A stretch of 64,000 nucleotides of DNA from Onchidella celtica (lineage: Eukaryota > Mollusca > Gastropoda > Systellommatophora > Onchidiidae). The notes beneath the pieces are model-generated. The model was not told the DNA's origin. It did no database searches and saw nothing but the letters and a program-made list of their open reading frames with translations. How positions within the stretch are numbered: the stretch's first letter is position 1; each line of letters opens with the position of its first letter. This document shows, piece by piece, positions 46,030 to 58,381 of this stretch. Position numbers and translations under genes: made by a program. The stretch lies in NCBI GenBank assembly GCA_963931925.1, contig OZ007570.1:51853372-51917371 (forward strand). The letters run 5' to 3'.

Positions 46030-48187
46030 TCCAGCCATCTTCCTGTCAATTTTTTTCCACGATATTTCTATTCACTTTCTTTTATTTTATTTTTTTTTTC
46101 GACGATATTCCTGTTCGTTCACTTTCCTGTCCTTTTTCCACGATATTTCTATTCATTTTCCTGTATTTTTTCGACGATATTTCTGTTCACTTTCCTGTAT
46201 TCTTTTTCGACGTTATTTCTGTTCACTCTCCTGTATTCTTTTTCGACGATATTTCTGTTCACTTTCCTGTATTCTTTTTCGACGATATTTCTGTTCACTT
46301 TCCTGTATTCTTTTTCGACAATATTTCTGTCCACTTTCCTGTAGTTTTTTCAACGATATTTCTGTTCACTTTCCAGTATTTTTTCGACGATCTTTCTGTT
46401 CACTTTCCTGTAGTTTTTTCAACGATATTTCTGTTCACTTTCCTGTATTTTTTCGACGATCTTTCTGTCACTTTCCTGTATTCTTTTTCAACGATATTTC
46501 TGTTCACTTTCCTGTATTCTTTTTCAACGATATTTCTGTTCACTTTCCTGTATTCTTTTTCGACGATATTTCTGTTCACTTTCCTGTATTCTTTTTCAAC
46601 CATATTTCTGTTCACTTTCCTGTAATCTTTTTCAAGGATATTTCTGTTCACTTTCCTGTATTCTTTTTCGACGATATTTCTGTTCACTTTCCTGTATTCT
46701 TTTTCAACCATATTTCTGTTCACTTTCCTGTATTCTTTTTCGACAATATTTCTGTTCACTTTCCTGTATTCTTTTTCGACGATATTTCTGTTCACTTTCC
46801 TGTATCCTTTTTCGACGATATTTCTGTTCACTTTCCTGTATTCTTTTTCGACGTTATTTCTGTTCACTTTCCTGTATTCTTTTTCGACGATATTTCTGTT
46901 CACTTTCCTGTATCCTTTTTCGACGTTATTTCTGTTCACTTTCCTGTATTCTTTTTCGACGATATTTCTGTTCACTTTCCTGTATTTTTTCGATTTCTCT
47001 TCACTTTCCTGTATTTTTTTCAACAATATTTCTGTTCACTGTATTTTTTCGATTTCTCTTCACTTTCCTGTATTTTTTTCAACAATATTTCTGTTCACTT
47101 TCCTGTATTTTTTTCAACAATATTTCTATTCACTTTCCTGTATTTTTTTCAACAATAGTTCTCTTCACTTTCCTGCATTTTTTTTCACAATATTTCTATT
47201 CACTTTCCTGCATTTTTTTTCAACAATATTTCTATTCACTTTCCTGTATTTTTTTTCAACAATATTTCTATTCACTTTCCTGTATTTTTTTTCAACAGTA
47301 TTTCTATTCACTTTCCTGCATTTTTTTTCAACAATATTTCTGTTCACTTTCCTGTATTTTTTTTCAACAATATTTCTATTCACTTTGCTGTATTTTTTTT
47401 CAACAATATTTCTATTCACTTTCCTGTATTTTTTTTCAACAATATTTCTGTTCACTTTCCTGTATTTTTTTTCAACAATATTTCTGTTCACTTTCCTGTA
47501 TTTTTTTTCAACAATATTTCTCTTCACTTTCCTGCATTTTTTTTTCAACAATATTTCTATTCACTTTCCTGTATTTTTTTTCAACAATATTTCTATTCAC
47601 TTTCCTGTATTTTTTTTCAACAATATTTCTATTCACTTTCCCGTATTTTTTTTCAACAATATTTCTGTTCACTTTCCTGTATTTTTTTTCAACAATATTT
47701 CTGTTCACTTTCCTGTATTTTTTTTCAACAATATTTCTGTTCACTTTCCTGTATTTTTTTTCAACAATATTTCTGTTCACTTTCCTGTATTTTTTTTCAA
47801 CAATATTTCTCTTCACTTTCCTGTATTTTTTTTCAACAATATTTCTATTCACTTTCCTGTATTTTTTTTCAACAATATTTCTCTTCACTTTCCTGTATTC
47901 TTTTTCAACAATATTTCTGTTCACTTTCCTGTATTTTTTTTCAACAATATTTCTATTCACTTTCCTGTATTTTTTTCAACAATATTTCTGTTCACTTTCC
48001 TGTATTTTTTTCAACAATATTTCTGTTCACTTTCCTGTATTTTTTTTCAACAATATTTCTGTTCACTTTCCTGTATTTTTTTCAACAATATTTCTGTTCA
48101 CTTTCCTGTATTTTTTTTCAACAATATTTCTGTTCACTTTCCTGTATTTTTTTTCAACAATATTTCTATTCACTTTCCTGTATTTTT
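46030..48187. repeat. 36-bp minisatellite, about 60 units, two sub-blocks
   Basis: The unit is TTCACTTTCCTGTA followed by T5-T8, then CRACRATATTTCTG. In 46040-46980 most units carry TTTTTCGACGATATTTCTG. From about 47000 to 48187 nearly all carry TTTTTTTCAACAATATTTCTG. At the junction a shortened unit and its neighbour form an exact 59-bp duplication (46982-47040 and 47041-47099). Because 36 is a multiple of three, several frames stay open for 128-268 codons, with 12-residue periods such as NISVHFPVFFFN or KVNRNIVEKKYR. I do not consider these proteins real. Confidence 0.95.
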
Positions 48188-48498
48188 GTAGTGTCTCCCC
48201 GGCCCCCACCACCGTCCCCTATTTCCATTCATGCTTCTTGTTCTTACCTTTTTTCTGCCAGTCTTAGTTTGATTCAAATCCAATGACCAGCATTCTAATC
48301 TATTATCAAACCGAACATCTTTCTTCAAACGTCTTCCTTCATTAATTTTCTGGTCCTGTGCGGGAGTTTGTCTATAGCCATATTAAATATTAAATTTCAT
48401 ATTTCATGTCATCTTGTTCCTCTCCAGGGCTCTCAGGGAAACTTTCAAATGTTAATAATTCAAACAAGAAAGGCGAAACAATTTCTGTTCTACAGCAA
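48188..48498. other. no gene seen
   Basis: Unique spacer between the minisatellite and the CT array. Confidence 0.5.
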
Positions 48499-48519
48499 CT
48501 CTCTCTCTCTCTCTCTTTT

Positions 48520-48555
<36 letters not shown>

Positions 48556-48560
48556 TCTCT

Positions 48561-48640
<80 letters not shown>
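48499..48640. repeat. (CT)n microsatellite, interrupted on the left
   Basis: CT run with CCT and TTT interruptions up to about 48568, then a perfect run to 48640. Confidence 0.95.
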
Positions 48641-48644
<4 letters not shown>

Positions 48645-50706
48645 CCCCTCCCCCCCAGCGGCCATTTACCTTCAACCTAAAACATCTTCAGCTTGTTTAA
48701 ACACTCCGCTAACGTCATAATCAGAAGATTTCACAGAGAATAACATTATTATGCCCCGGGCTTAAAAGCTTTTGTTTGTTCATCAAATAAGAAAATGTTT
48801 TTTTAGAACTGGCTGCAGAGTCGGGATGACACAAACTGCTGATACAAACATCATCTTCCTTCCTGATGCAATGATAACTCCTATGTCTTCTCAGGTCACT
48901 ATGGTTCTGGAAAACGTTCTTCCTGAGCACTGCTACGCCAAGACTTGATTCCCTATTGGCCATTCCCATGCCCAGGCCCGGCAAAGCTGTTAATAGGCCC
49001 TGGCGCGGCCCGGTGGGAAATGTAGGCTCCCTTTTTCAAATTGCCCATTACTTAATTTCGTAATTAATGCTATATATATATATATACACATCTATATTGT
49101 ATCTGTTTTAATATTTTTATGAATCGTCTTTAGACTTGTCTCCTTTGACTCTCTCTACAACATCAATAACATAATTCTTTACCAAAGCCGATCCCCCTCC
49201 CCCTTCTGTTGCCACTACCAGGGGAGAATGCCCCCTCAAAATCATAGCCGCACGCCAACTAAACAAACGCCCCTCCTGCTCCTCCCCTCCCCACGGTCCT
49301 CTCCTGCTCATTTCTAACCATAAAGAAAATCCAAATCATATGACATAATGATGTATTCAGAATTTCCTTCTTTCTCAACCCCCTCCGCCTCCCCCACAAG
49401 AGCTCTGCAATGATGTAACTCCGTAATATGCAAGGACATGCAAGCGAACAAAAAAAAAAAAACGCATGATGAAAAATGGAAATATTGATGGGAATAAAAA
49501 GTAAAAAAATATTTAAATAATGGCATGGCACAATGGGCAACCATTTAATTAATTAAGACACTCTGTTCTCCGAGATAAACACATCTTGCAGGCAAAGATC
49601 CCAAGGCTGGACATGAAAGCTGATAGGTTTTCGTGGTGGACAAAGGGGTGTACAGAGCGTGGGGGGGGGGGAGATACAGAGAGGGAGGGGGGAAAAGATA
49701 GAGAGGAGAGGAGGAGGAGGCAGGTGGAGGGAGGGAGGAAGGAGAGGAAAAAAAAGAGAGAGAAAACAGAGAGAGAGAGAAAGAAAAGAAAAAGAGAAGA
49801 GCAAGAAAGAGAAAAGAGAGTGAAAAAGAGACAGACAAGCAGGCAGACAGACAGACAGACTGACTGACAGACAGAGAGTCGTGCCGAGATACTCGTTCGA
49901 CTTTCTGCATAATTCCAGGAGCTGAGCTTTTGAATAAACAAACCAATGAAAAAAAAAAAAAAAAAACTGTCGATTCCTACATTCTACGGAAGAAGATGTG
50001 AATGTTCCAGGAAGGCCGATAACGGAATGCTCACATTAGTAGACCAGGACTCACGGCATATGACTATAAAGATAAAGATAATCTCAATTCACAAATTGGC
50101 TGTCGTGGGTTCCCTTCAACTATAATGGTCTTACTAGAAAAAATCTTTTCAAGAAAACGTCCCTTTCCTACCATCACAAAACTTCTAACAGACCTTCTAT
50201 GAGTTTTGAAGAATGAACACGGACTCCCACTGGAGAATGAAAAAGATCTTTCCTCGCCGCGTTTCATAACTAGAGTCTTGATTAGTCTCCGGCATATCTC
50301 TTCTGACATGTTAGCTGATATTGATCGAAGGCAGCTTAAAAATAGCACGGGACTCCAAATTCAACATCTGGAGTGACAGTTCTGAGTTTGTGATTTTCTT
50401 CCTTTCCTCCCTTCCACAGACAGTGTACTCCCTCTTCCCCCCTCTCCTCATTCCCATTTAAAAAAGTGCCCTAAAAATCAGACACTGTTAAGTCTTGAGA
50501 CTCCAAATGTCACTGACAAAGCTATCTGCCATAAAGATTAGATTCATGTTATTAATTATTCATTTATTTCTATGTTATTGTCAGACACTACTGTCATATC
50601 TGACTCATATATTTCCATACATTTCAACAACAATAATGTTCACATTTGAAATTTGCAACTGACGACCATATTATGGAGTGCCACCATTAAAGCAACATTG
50701 TTCATA
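48641..50706. other. no gene; purine-rich and GACA repeat block at 49659-49875
   Basis: The block starts with a G11 tract, continues with GGAGG and GAAAGA words and ends in a (GACA)n/(GACT)n tract. A short (TA)n lies near 49068-49085. Frames of 130 or so codons on the minus strand across this block are Ser/Leu/Phe-rich repeat translations. Confidence 0.6.
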
Positions 50707-50712
50707 GAATAC

Positions 50713-50796
50713 TATCATCCATCTATCCATCCATCCATCCATCCATCCATCCATCCATCCATCCATCCATCCATCCATCCATCCATCCATCTATCC

Positions 50797-50831
<35 letters not shown>

Positions 50832-50848
50832 CATCCATCAATCGATCG

Positions 50849-50894
<46 letters not shown>

Positions 50895-51099
50895 CATTCA
50901 TTCATTCATTCATTCATTCAGTCAGTCAGTCAGTCAGTCAGTCAGTCAGTCAGTCAGTCATTCATTCATTCATTCATTCATTCATCCATTCATTCATTCA
51001 TCCACCAACCCATCCATCCACCAACCCATCCATCCACCCACCCATCCATCCATCCGTCACTCCCTCCATCCATCCATCCATCCATTAATCCATCCATTA
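50713..51099. repeat. compound tetranucleotide array: ATCC, ATCT, ATCA, ATTC, AGTC, ATTC, ATCC
   Basis: Seven consecutive blocks differ from their neighbours by one base per unit, mostly in the same register. Block borders are sharp. The frame through it (50653-51183) translates as Ile-His-Pro-Ser and Ser-Gln-Ser-Val periods and is not a gene. Confidence 0.95.
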
Positions 51100-52373
51100 T
51101 TTTGTCTGCATGTCTTTCTGTGTATCCGTCTACCCAGTGTCCACAGCAGTACTGATTGTCTGTCTGTTTCTATCCATCTTTGAATTTAACTACCCGCTTA
51201 ACTGTCCGTCCCTGTGACTGTCTATCTCTCTGCAACATTCTATCTTGCTCTCTTTTTCCTCATTTCTCTGTCTCAATCTCTTTCGATCGTACCGTTACTC
51301 CTTTTTCTCGGCTTGTTCATTCATGCCCACCCCGCTTGCCTGCCCAGACGGCATGAGAACTTTAAAGAATAAAAACGGTTTTAAAAAAAACGCATCCTCA
51401 TTCATCTGATTCTTGGGCTCCCGACAACCAGCTCCATGAATGAGTATTGCTTTCAGCCTAGATTTCCCTTTCCCACGTTAACAAAGAGGATTAACAGACA
51501 GAGAAGAAGAAAGGAGCAGGCGGAAGGTCAGTGAAATAAGCTGAGGTCTGGATGGGGTGGAGATGAACGGGAGTGACAGAAGGAACCGGGTGAGGGGGGA
51601 ACTGGTGAGACACGCTGGAGAGATTGACAGAAAAAGAAAAGGCAATACAAGAACGACTAGGAAGACAGTGGGGGAAAGGGTGGGCATGGACGATTAAAGC
51701 AGTGACAGGTAGGCACATACATACAAACTTCATGCGTACATGAACACATTCATGCCTGCATGCATAATTACATACATGCAAACACACAGAACGAATATCA
51801 TACTCACTTCCTTTTCTTCACAAGCTCAAGCAAACAGAACTGACACCTGTGTCGAATTGAACACAAGCACTTAAGCTTTCTGGTCCTCAACGTTAATCAT
51901 TTTATATATTTATCAATCTTTTTTCCTTAGCCTACTGGGGCGATAATTTTGATGTCGGCAACGATAACAAACCCTGCGCCAACTAATCGACGACAACAAG
52001 AGCGCCAATGGGTTTTCCGAACGCAGAAATCAATCCCTTTTCTCCGCAAAATTCGTTCCTAAAAGTTGTTCAAACAAATCTGCAGTCAGAAACGGCAACA
52101 TTATTGCGAGCACAAGACGTCCACAGTGGAAAAACCAGTTTGCAATAATCTTCGGGCAATTTGCTATTTCACTGATTGCAAGATTTCTGGCATCGTAAAC
52201 AGTGGAACGTTTGTGTTTCTTTACAACATCCTGTCAGAACTTTCGATTATTAAGTGAATGCTGAAGACTTGAATTTTTATGCTGGATATAAAACAACCGA
52301 CAGGAGGACTGAGAAAAAAAAAGGGATTCTCCAATATCCCAACAGATCACCCAAAAAAATAGATTCGGTGAGC
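51100..52373. other. no gene seen
   Basis: Pyrimidine-rich on the left, then unique sequence. Confidence 0.5.
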
Positions 52374-52935
52374 AGACAGAAAATTCATGAACTAAAGAAA
52401 TTATCAAGCAAACAGGCCACAGACAGAAAATTCATGAACTAAAGAATTTATCAAGCAAACAGACCGCAGAAGGACTCAGACAGAAAATTCATGAACTAAA
52501 GAATTTATCATGCAAACAGGCCACAGAGGGACACGGACAGAAAATTCGTGAACTGGGAGTTTTGCAACAAAACGGACAAACGAGAGGCAGACAGAAATTC
52601 CCCGCATTTGAAGTCTGGTAAGCCAATAGACAAACAGAAGGATACAGGCAGAAAATTTATGAACTTAAGAGGCTAGCAAAGTAAGCAAGCAATCAGATGG
52701 ATACAGATAGAAACGTCCAGTACTGAGATTCTAGTAAGCAATCTGACAATCCTACACACAAACACTCAAGAACTAACAGTCTAACAAGCGGCCAAAACGA
52801 AGTATACAGACAGAAAATTCGTCAAGATATTATGCCAAGCAAAACACACAGAAGGATACTGATTGGACAAACATACAGAAAATTAGCGAACAGAGATCCT
52901 AGCAAAGGAAAAAGACAAACAGAAAGACGACATAC
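52374..52935 (+). repeat. decayed 48-60-bp minisatellite, about 10 units
   Basis: The core CAGACAGAAAATTCATGAAC recurs at about 52376, 52424, 52479, 52536 (GTGAAC), 52590 (shortened), 52648 (TTTATGAAC), 52706, 52758, 52808 and 52870. Each core is followed by a CTAG/TTATCAAGCAAACAG-like word and often GAAGGATAC. The first three units are nearly identical and the rest are strongly diverged. Confidence 0.75.
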
Positions 52936-53434
52936 ACACTCAAACACTGGCTGGCGCAGCCAGACACCTTGGGCACACCAGACGCTATGATCGGATCAGA
53001 GACACACGAGCCCATTCACAAAGTCAGATTAGGGATGAGCGCATCTTCGACGTTTTTCTCACGGGCAATCACATCGACCTGGTTTAGCAATACGTGTGTT
53101 GGGGGGGGGGGGGGACAGAGAGCTCTGGAGCGAGTCCATTTCCCATTGTCTTCAGGATCTCCCTGGAATCTTCCACCATCACAACTAAATAATGTATGTG
53201 AAAACAATGAGCGCTGACAAGGTGATGGCTTGAGCCCAGCAGTCGCCGTGTGTAGAGGCCTATCACTATTCAGCAGATGAGTATCTGTGCACAGACTATG
53301 TCACACATTTCTGTTTCTAGATCTTTATCTTAGAATCTCTTTCCTGTTGACAGGATCTCTGACATAACATCAGATACTCTAATACATGTATGTATCCAAG
53401 CGTCGCTTGGTTACTGTGTCAGCAGAATGTTAGT
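52936..53434. other. no gene; G14 tract near 53101-53114
   Basis: Unique sequence around a poly-G tract. Confidence 0.5.
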
Positions 53435-53989
53435 AAGGCTAGTAGCATACTGAGTCAAGTCTGTTTTGCGTCGGTTTGAATCGGACTTGAATCATATTAT
53501 AAATGAAGTAAGGCCTCCAATCAAGAAAGGCTTTTTACCCGCTGGGCCTTAAATTCTACAACATAATATCATATAGCGCATAGAAAGAAGTAACGGTGTG
53601 CGTGGGCATATTTTAAAGGGCCTTGACGTTCGCTATATTTTCAATACTTTCATTCATACTGAGTCACAACTGAGTTGAACAGAAGAAAGTGATCCGACAT
53701 TTTGAGCCAAGAAAAAAAGAAGCATTTACGAGTAGAATTTTAAAAATTGGCAGGAAATTTCGTTCTGCGCCTAAATTTACACATTGGTGATCGAAATTCA
53801 ACTTTAAAAATCACATCTGTGTATTCCTCGCGCCAGCGGGCCAGATATAACTTGTTCCTTTAAATTAACTAGCAAGACAGACTTGTATCCAGGGTCACTC
53901 TCGTGCGCCACGCCTCGTTCAATTCCATAGTCAACAACTCACACTAAAACCGAGGCTAAACAGGCTTGACTCTGTGTGGAAGTAGCTTA
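53435..53989. mobile_element. MITE with terminal inverted repeats, about 555 bp
   Basis: The left end reads AAGGCTAGTAGCATACTGAG then TCAAGTCTGTTTTGCGTCGG. The right end, reverse-complemented, reads AAGCTACTTCCACACAGAGT then CAAGCCTGTTTAGCCTCGG. The shared stretch GAGTCAAG-CTGTTT-GC-TCGGTTT is clear. The interior 53491-53842 also occurs at 60571-60930. No coding capacity. The target-site duplication could not be fixed. Confidence 0.65.
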
Positions 53990-55650
53990 AATGAACACCA
54001 GCTTTTGACCAAACACCTCTATCATTACCGGTGCACGTTCAGATGTTTCGTGAAGGCGACAAAATGACAACGGTCATTCTCTTCAAGTGCCGGATCTGGA
54101 ACAGATATCCACGATCATGGTTCGCCACTCATTCCTCCGCTCGGATGCTCTCAAAAAGCCCATAATTATTATTGTCCTGGTTTTTCCCTGTCGCCCATCT
54201 GTTCAATCTCTAGATATGTTATTCTTTGTCTACTTCTGCTTTTTTTGCCCTCTATTTTCCCGGTTAGAGCAAGGTGTTCAAGACCTTTAACAACGGTCAT
54301 TACAACAGCTTTATTCTGCTGTCTATTCATTGTTTAATCTCTTTACCTTCCATCTTTCTGCATTTCACCATTTACTACAATGCAAGTGCCATTGACTGAA
54401 TCAAAAGACAGTTCAGTCTACTAATTTCGGATGTGGCCTCTCTGGATTTTCCTGATCAGTTCCGTGATCACGATCAACATAAACAAGGCGTAATTATTAT
54501 GTCGTCAATTGTAATTTTTTAAAATTTTATATGAATCTAACAGTGACATGTTTTTTTTTTTCTAGTTTCGTTTAAAGATAAATAGCTTTAGTCTTAGTCC
54601 ACCGCCAGTTTTACTTCAGTTCCACTTGATGGTTTCCTACCGATGTACAGGATGGTTGAATTCTGACCAACAGACAGGTCGCTGCTGGCGGCAAGGTTTT
54701 TCTGTGATTCCCAAGTGTCCTGGTAGTCTTCGGTTCAACAATCCCCAATCACGACAAATCATGTCGTAAAAATTTCAATGTAGTCATGTATGAAATTATG
54801 TGACATCGGGTCTATAGTGCTCCAGTCGAGCGGAAACGATTGAGTGGGTCTGAAATAGTCCGTTCCACAGATGACAGACAGGCTCCAGGCGCGCGACTGA
54901 GCTGGGATAATTCTAGAAAATCAGGCATTACGGTACTAGAGATTCATTTCTGTCGAAGACTGACAAACCGCGTTCCAACTAATGACAGCATGTGCAAAAC
55001 TCAACACGTTGAGTAAAGACTGGAATCCACAGCGTCTGGTTTGGGGTATTTGATAACCAAATCCACAGTTTCTGTAGGTCTTCTGACCGCCCTTTTCGCT
55101 GTGTGTCAGCTTGTACCGCTTTGCTATGACCTCTCCAAGAACTTAAAAATGAAGATTGTAAGAAGTGTGCAAGTTTTTCCGTCACATCGTCAGCTTCTCC
55201 CCCCCCCCCCCAACCACTAATTGGAAATTGAATTCGAGCCCCCCCCCCCCCCCCCCCAATAATTGGAAATTGAAATCGACACCCCCACCACCAAAATAAA
55301 ATAATAAAAAAACAACTCCCCCACACGCATACACACTTTAGCACTACTTCATAACAAGCCAGATATCCCATCCCGCTCATCAATGAAATTCCCATTAACA
55401 GCTGTCCATTTTCACATCATCTGTAAATATGTACACGGATCCGCGTACTTCTCTCATAACTACGACCGATCAATCACCACAGCTAAACATATATTATTTC
55501 CTATTGTGCTGTCGATTTCAAAAACACACATTCCGGTCATAACTTTTGAAGTTCCTATACGAACCCCATCACCCCAACTGTAAAAGATATTAGTTAATTG
55601 GACTTAATAATTAGCAATTTCATACCTCAGACAAAGTAAAAGTACTCATT
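53990..55650. other. no gene; two poly-C tracts in repeated context (55199-55257)
   Basis: AATAATTGGAAATTGAA-TCGA-like sequence with a C tract is duplicated near 55210-55280. A 138-codon minus frame (54979-55395) contains these tracts as Gly runs and has no domain. Confidence 0.45.
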
Positions 55651-55735
55651 TTAACCTTTGCCCGTACACAGGTTGTCGTTTGAAGAAAGAAAAAAATTCC
55701 CAAACGTACCACACTGATTTGAAATAGTCAAATCA
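55651..55735 (+). repeat. TTAACC-terminus repeat, copy 1
   Basis: TTAACCTTTGCCCGTACACA, then GTTGTCGTTTGAA, and ending GATTTGAAATAGTCA. It matches 56725-56808. The TTAACC start recalls piggyBac-like ends. Confidence 0.5.
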
Positions 55736-55890
55736 CCTCTGAAACAGTCAGTGGTTCTCAGAGTCCCGGGCGCACATTCCTCCTCGTGCAATCCCACATC
55801 TCTTCATTATTCCTTCCCTATTTAGAACTGTCATCTATTTAATGAAAAACATTGAATACGGGAATTAACTGTTGAAAAATTAGACAATTC

Positions 55891-55945
55891 TCCAAATATA
55901 GCACAACTGACGCTTGATGTGTTTCAAATATGGAACACTGGCTTG
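55891..55945 (+). repeat. two-unit dispersed motif, copy 3
   Basis: Units start at 55891 (TCCAAATATAGCACAACTGA) and 55924 (TCAAATATGGAACACTGGC), with a 33-bp offset as at 27608. Confidence 0.55.
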
Positions 55946-56724
55946 GGTTTAAAAAAATACGACATTCTTGAACTAAGGGAAGTCTTTGTCATTGATCAAC
56001 TCCTTTCCCTTTCCTGTAGGATCGATCGGTATGTGAGCGACAAGATAAGAGACGGAATGACATCACTTCTAAATTCAGTAATACCCAGAATAGCAGGAAA
56101 ATGTTTCCGCAAAAGAAGACAGATGCGCAATAACTGCATCATTCAGGGATGACAATTGTGTCTGGCTGGACGATTCACTGCAGGAGTAATAAAGGTACTG
56201 TGGGAATCCTGCAGCCGTTTAATACAGTCCTAAGCTAACAGTTCCAAAGTCCTAAGCGACATCTCCTCTCCCCCCCCCCCTTTGAAATTCCAGTCTTGCT
56301 CAATTCTTCCCGCATTTTGAATTGTCACCTCATAAATTTTTCACCACTATACTTTTACAGTGGTAATTACTGAAACAATTTATTATGAAATTATATAACT
56401 ACGATCAAATTAAAAAAAAAAAAAAAAACAGAAAAAGAAACACTATTTCCTGTTTATAAACAAACTATAATTATTCTTGCCCAGTTTGGAGTTCCTCCTC
56501 TGTCTGAAATGCCTTCCCTTAGAAATGAAATTCCGTCCACTCCTTTGATAATCACTGGTCTAGAATGACTACAAGAAAAGACTAGTATGCTAAGAGGACA
56601 AATTAATATGAACGCAATGGGAACAGGAAGCGACAGATTTGTAAAGAATCACAAGTTTGTCTACTACTGGGCAAATGAAGGTTAATGAAAGTTGCTGTTG
56701 AAAGACAGAGTAAAACCGCTGACT
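55946..56724. other. no gene seen
   Basis: Unique, with poly-C (56270-56280) and poly-A (56412-56428) tracts. Confidence 0.5.
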
Positions 56725-56808
56725 TTAACCCTTGCCCAGACAGTGATTGTCGTTTTCAAAACAAAAACAAAAAATGTTGAAACTTACAAAATTGATTTCA
56801 AACAGTCA
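56725..56808 (+). repeat. TTAACC-terminus repeat, copy 2
   Basis: TTAACCCTTGCCCAGACAGT, then GATTGTCGTTTTCAA, and ending GATTTCAAACAGTCA. It is about 1.07 kb from copy 1 in the same orientation. Confidence 0.5.
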
Positions 56809-58184
56809 TGCCAATGGCAAAATAAATTTATTTTTTTTCTGTCAAAAGACAGACAACAAACAATTCTGACGATAAACGCTTCATGGCGAGCAACGGTCCG
56901 ACTCAATAGGCTTTAATTATGCTAGTTGCTATCAATACGGCAGGAAGTAAGTCTGCTGGATGAAGATGTCGCAAGTTACGTACAGGCCTTCCTGAAAGTA
57001 CCATAGAAGTACTATGAATGAGGACTGAAAAAACTGGAATTGTCACTGAAATAGAAGGAAAGAAACGTGGACTCTTTACGAAGCAAGCAAATCTCAACTG
57101 GGATAAATCATGAGGCCACATTGGTGGTTAAACAAGTGTGTCATTTTCACTACCTAAAACCTTAATTTTCTTATAATTTTTTATTCTACATGTCTTTTCG
57201 AGATCTTAATGATCTATATCGGGTTCAAATTCCATTTTAGATTATGATTCTTGGTGTGCAATGACCTTTTATTTTGTTCTATTTATTTCAGTTTTTTACT
57301 CTCTTTTTTTTTTAAGCAGATTTTTTATCACCATCTTCAAATCTAATTCAGTGATTTCTATGTAGGTGAGCCACACGAAATTGCATGTCTGGAACTTCTA
57401 AATTGAAAAGAACCATAAGATGTTTTGTGCTAAAAATAGAAGAGGAAAAAAAACCGTCGAAAGAGAAAATGTAAGGGAAGACTTGAAAAGTCAAGAGCAG
57501 CTTTGGCAGAGGAAGAGGTGAAGATAAGAGACTACCGTAAATACTTGGAGGAAAAGGAAATTACTGAGATCAATATGACGAATTCCGCATGGAACAGAGT
57601 AGATAAAATAAGAAAGATCTTGGAATGGAAGGCAGATTAGAAATGATAACGACAGGTTAGGTAGATTTAATAAAGGAAGATTTCGCCTGTTGAAATCATA
57701 AACTCACTGTGAAAAGATGTCATTATGATACTATGAAGATTACAGGCCATGTTCAACACCTACATGCTAAGAGATCAATACACACATTTGCACAGGAAAA
57801 TAGCAGGCCCAAATTAAAAGATGCGCCTTACAACGAAAATAGTAACAACTCTCATTATTACATAGCTCTCCCGACTAATTTTTTCACCGAAGTAACTTCA
57901 GCCACTGACTAACTGAGAGGACCAAAGATCTTACTGCGAATGTTTCCGGCGTCCTCCTGAGCTGCTGACAGCAAACCATTTGAATTCTCAGCAGGTAATT
58001 AATCATTGACAGAGATCTGAGTTCGTGACTTCTAGTACTTTCTTTTCTCAACTTACGACAATAGCCATTATAATGGTCGATTTGCCCGATGTGAATGGGA
58101 GATTGGCCGGAGAAACCTGGTGATAAAATGTCCAACGTCCGATACCTGACATGACAAAGCCCACAATGGCGGGTCACCTGGAGA
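56809..58184. other. no gene seen
   Basis: Unique AT-rich sequence. A 104-codon minus frame at 57884-58198 has no domain. Confidence 0.45.
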
Positions 58185-58381
58185 CAGTGGCGTCGCATGG
58201 GGGGGGGGGGGGCATGGCGACGGTTGACAGGAAAATAGCGAGCATGATGCTTAGACTGGCCATCAGTATACGAAATAGTTCACAATACTTGACGTGGTAT
58301 ATATATCCAAAATATTTGTCTCTGTGTGACAGTAATTATGAATATTCTGCACCCCCCCCCCCCCAAACCTTGTGTCCAGTG
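58185..58381. mobile_element. possible short DNA-transposon remnant bounded by G/C tracts
   Basis: The left end CAGTGGCGTCGCATGG runs into G13. The right end is C13, then AAACCTTGTGTCCAGTG. CAGTGGCGTAGCC-type ends before poly-G are common in invertebrate DNA transposons, but the right end is only loosely complementary. Confidence 0.25.

Noticed and set aside
46030-48187. CRISPR-like array, because the unit is 36 bp
   Set aside because: Units are contiguous with no unique spacers, and the sequence is clearly from an animal genome.
46023-48191. Long frames of 128-268 codons on both strands of the 36-bp array
   Set aside because: The repeat length is a multiple of three, so open frames persist by construction, and both strands are open at once.
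54979-55395. 138-codon minus-strand frame
   Set aside because: Passes through two poly-C tracts as Gly runs. No domain.
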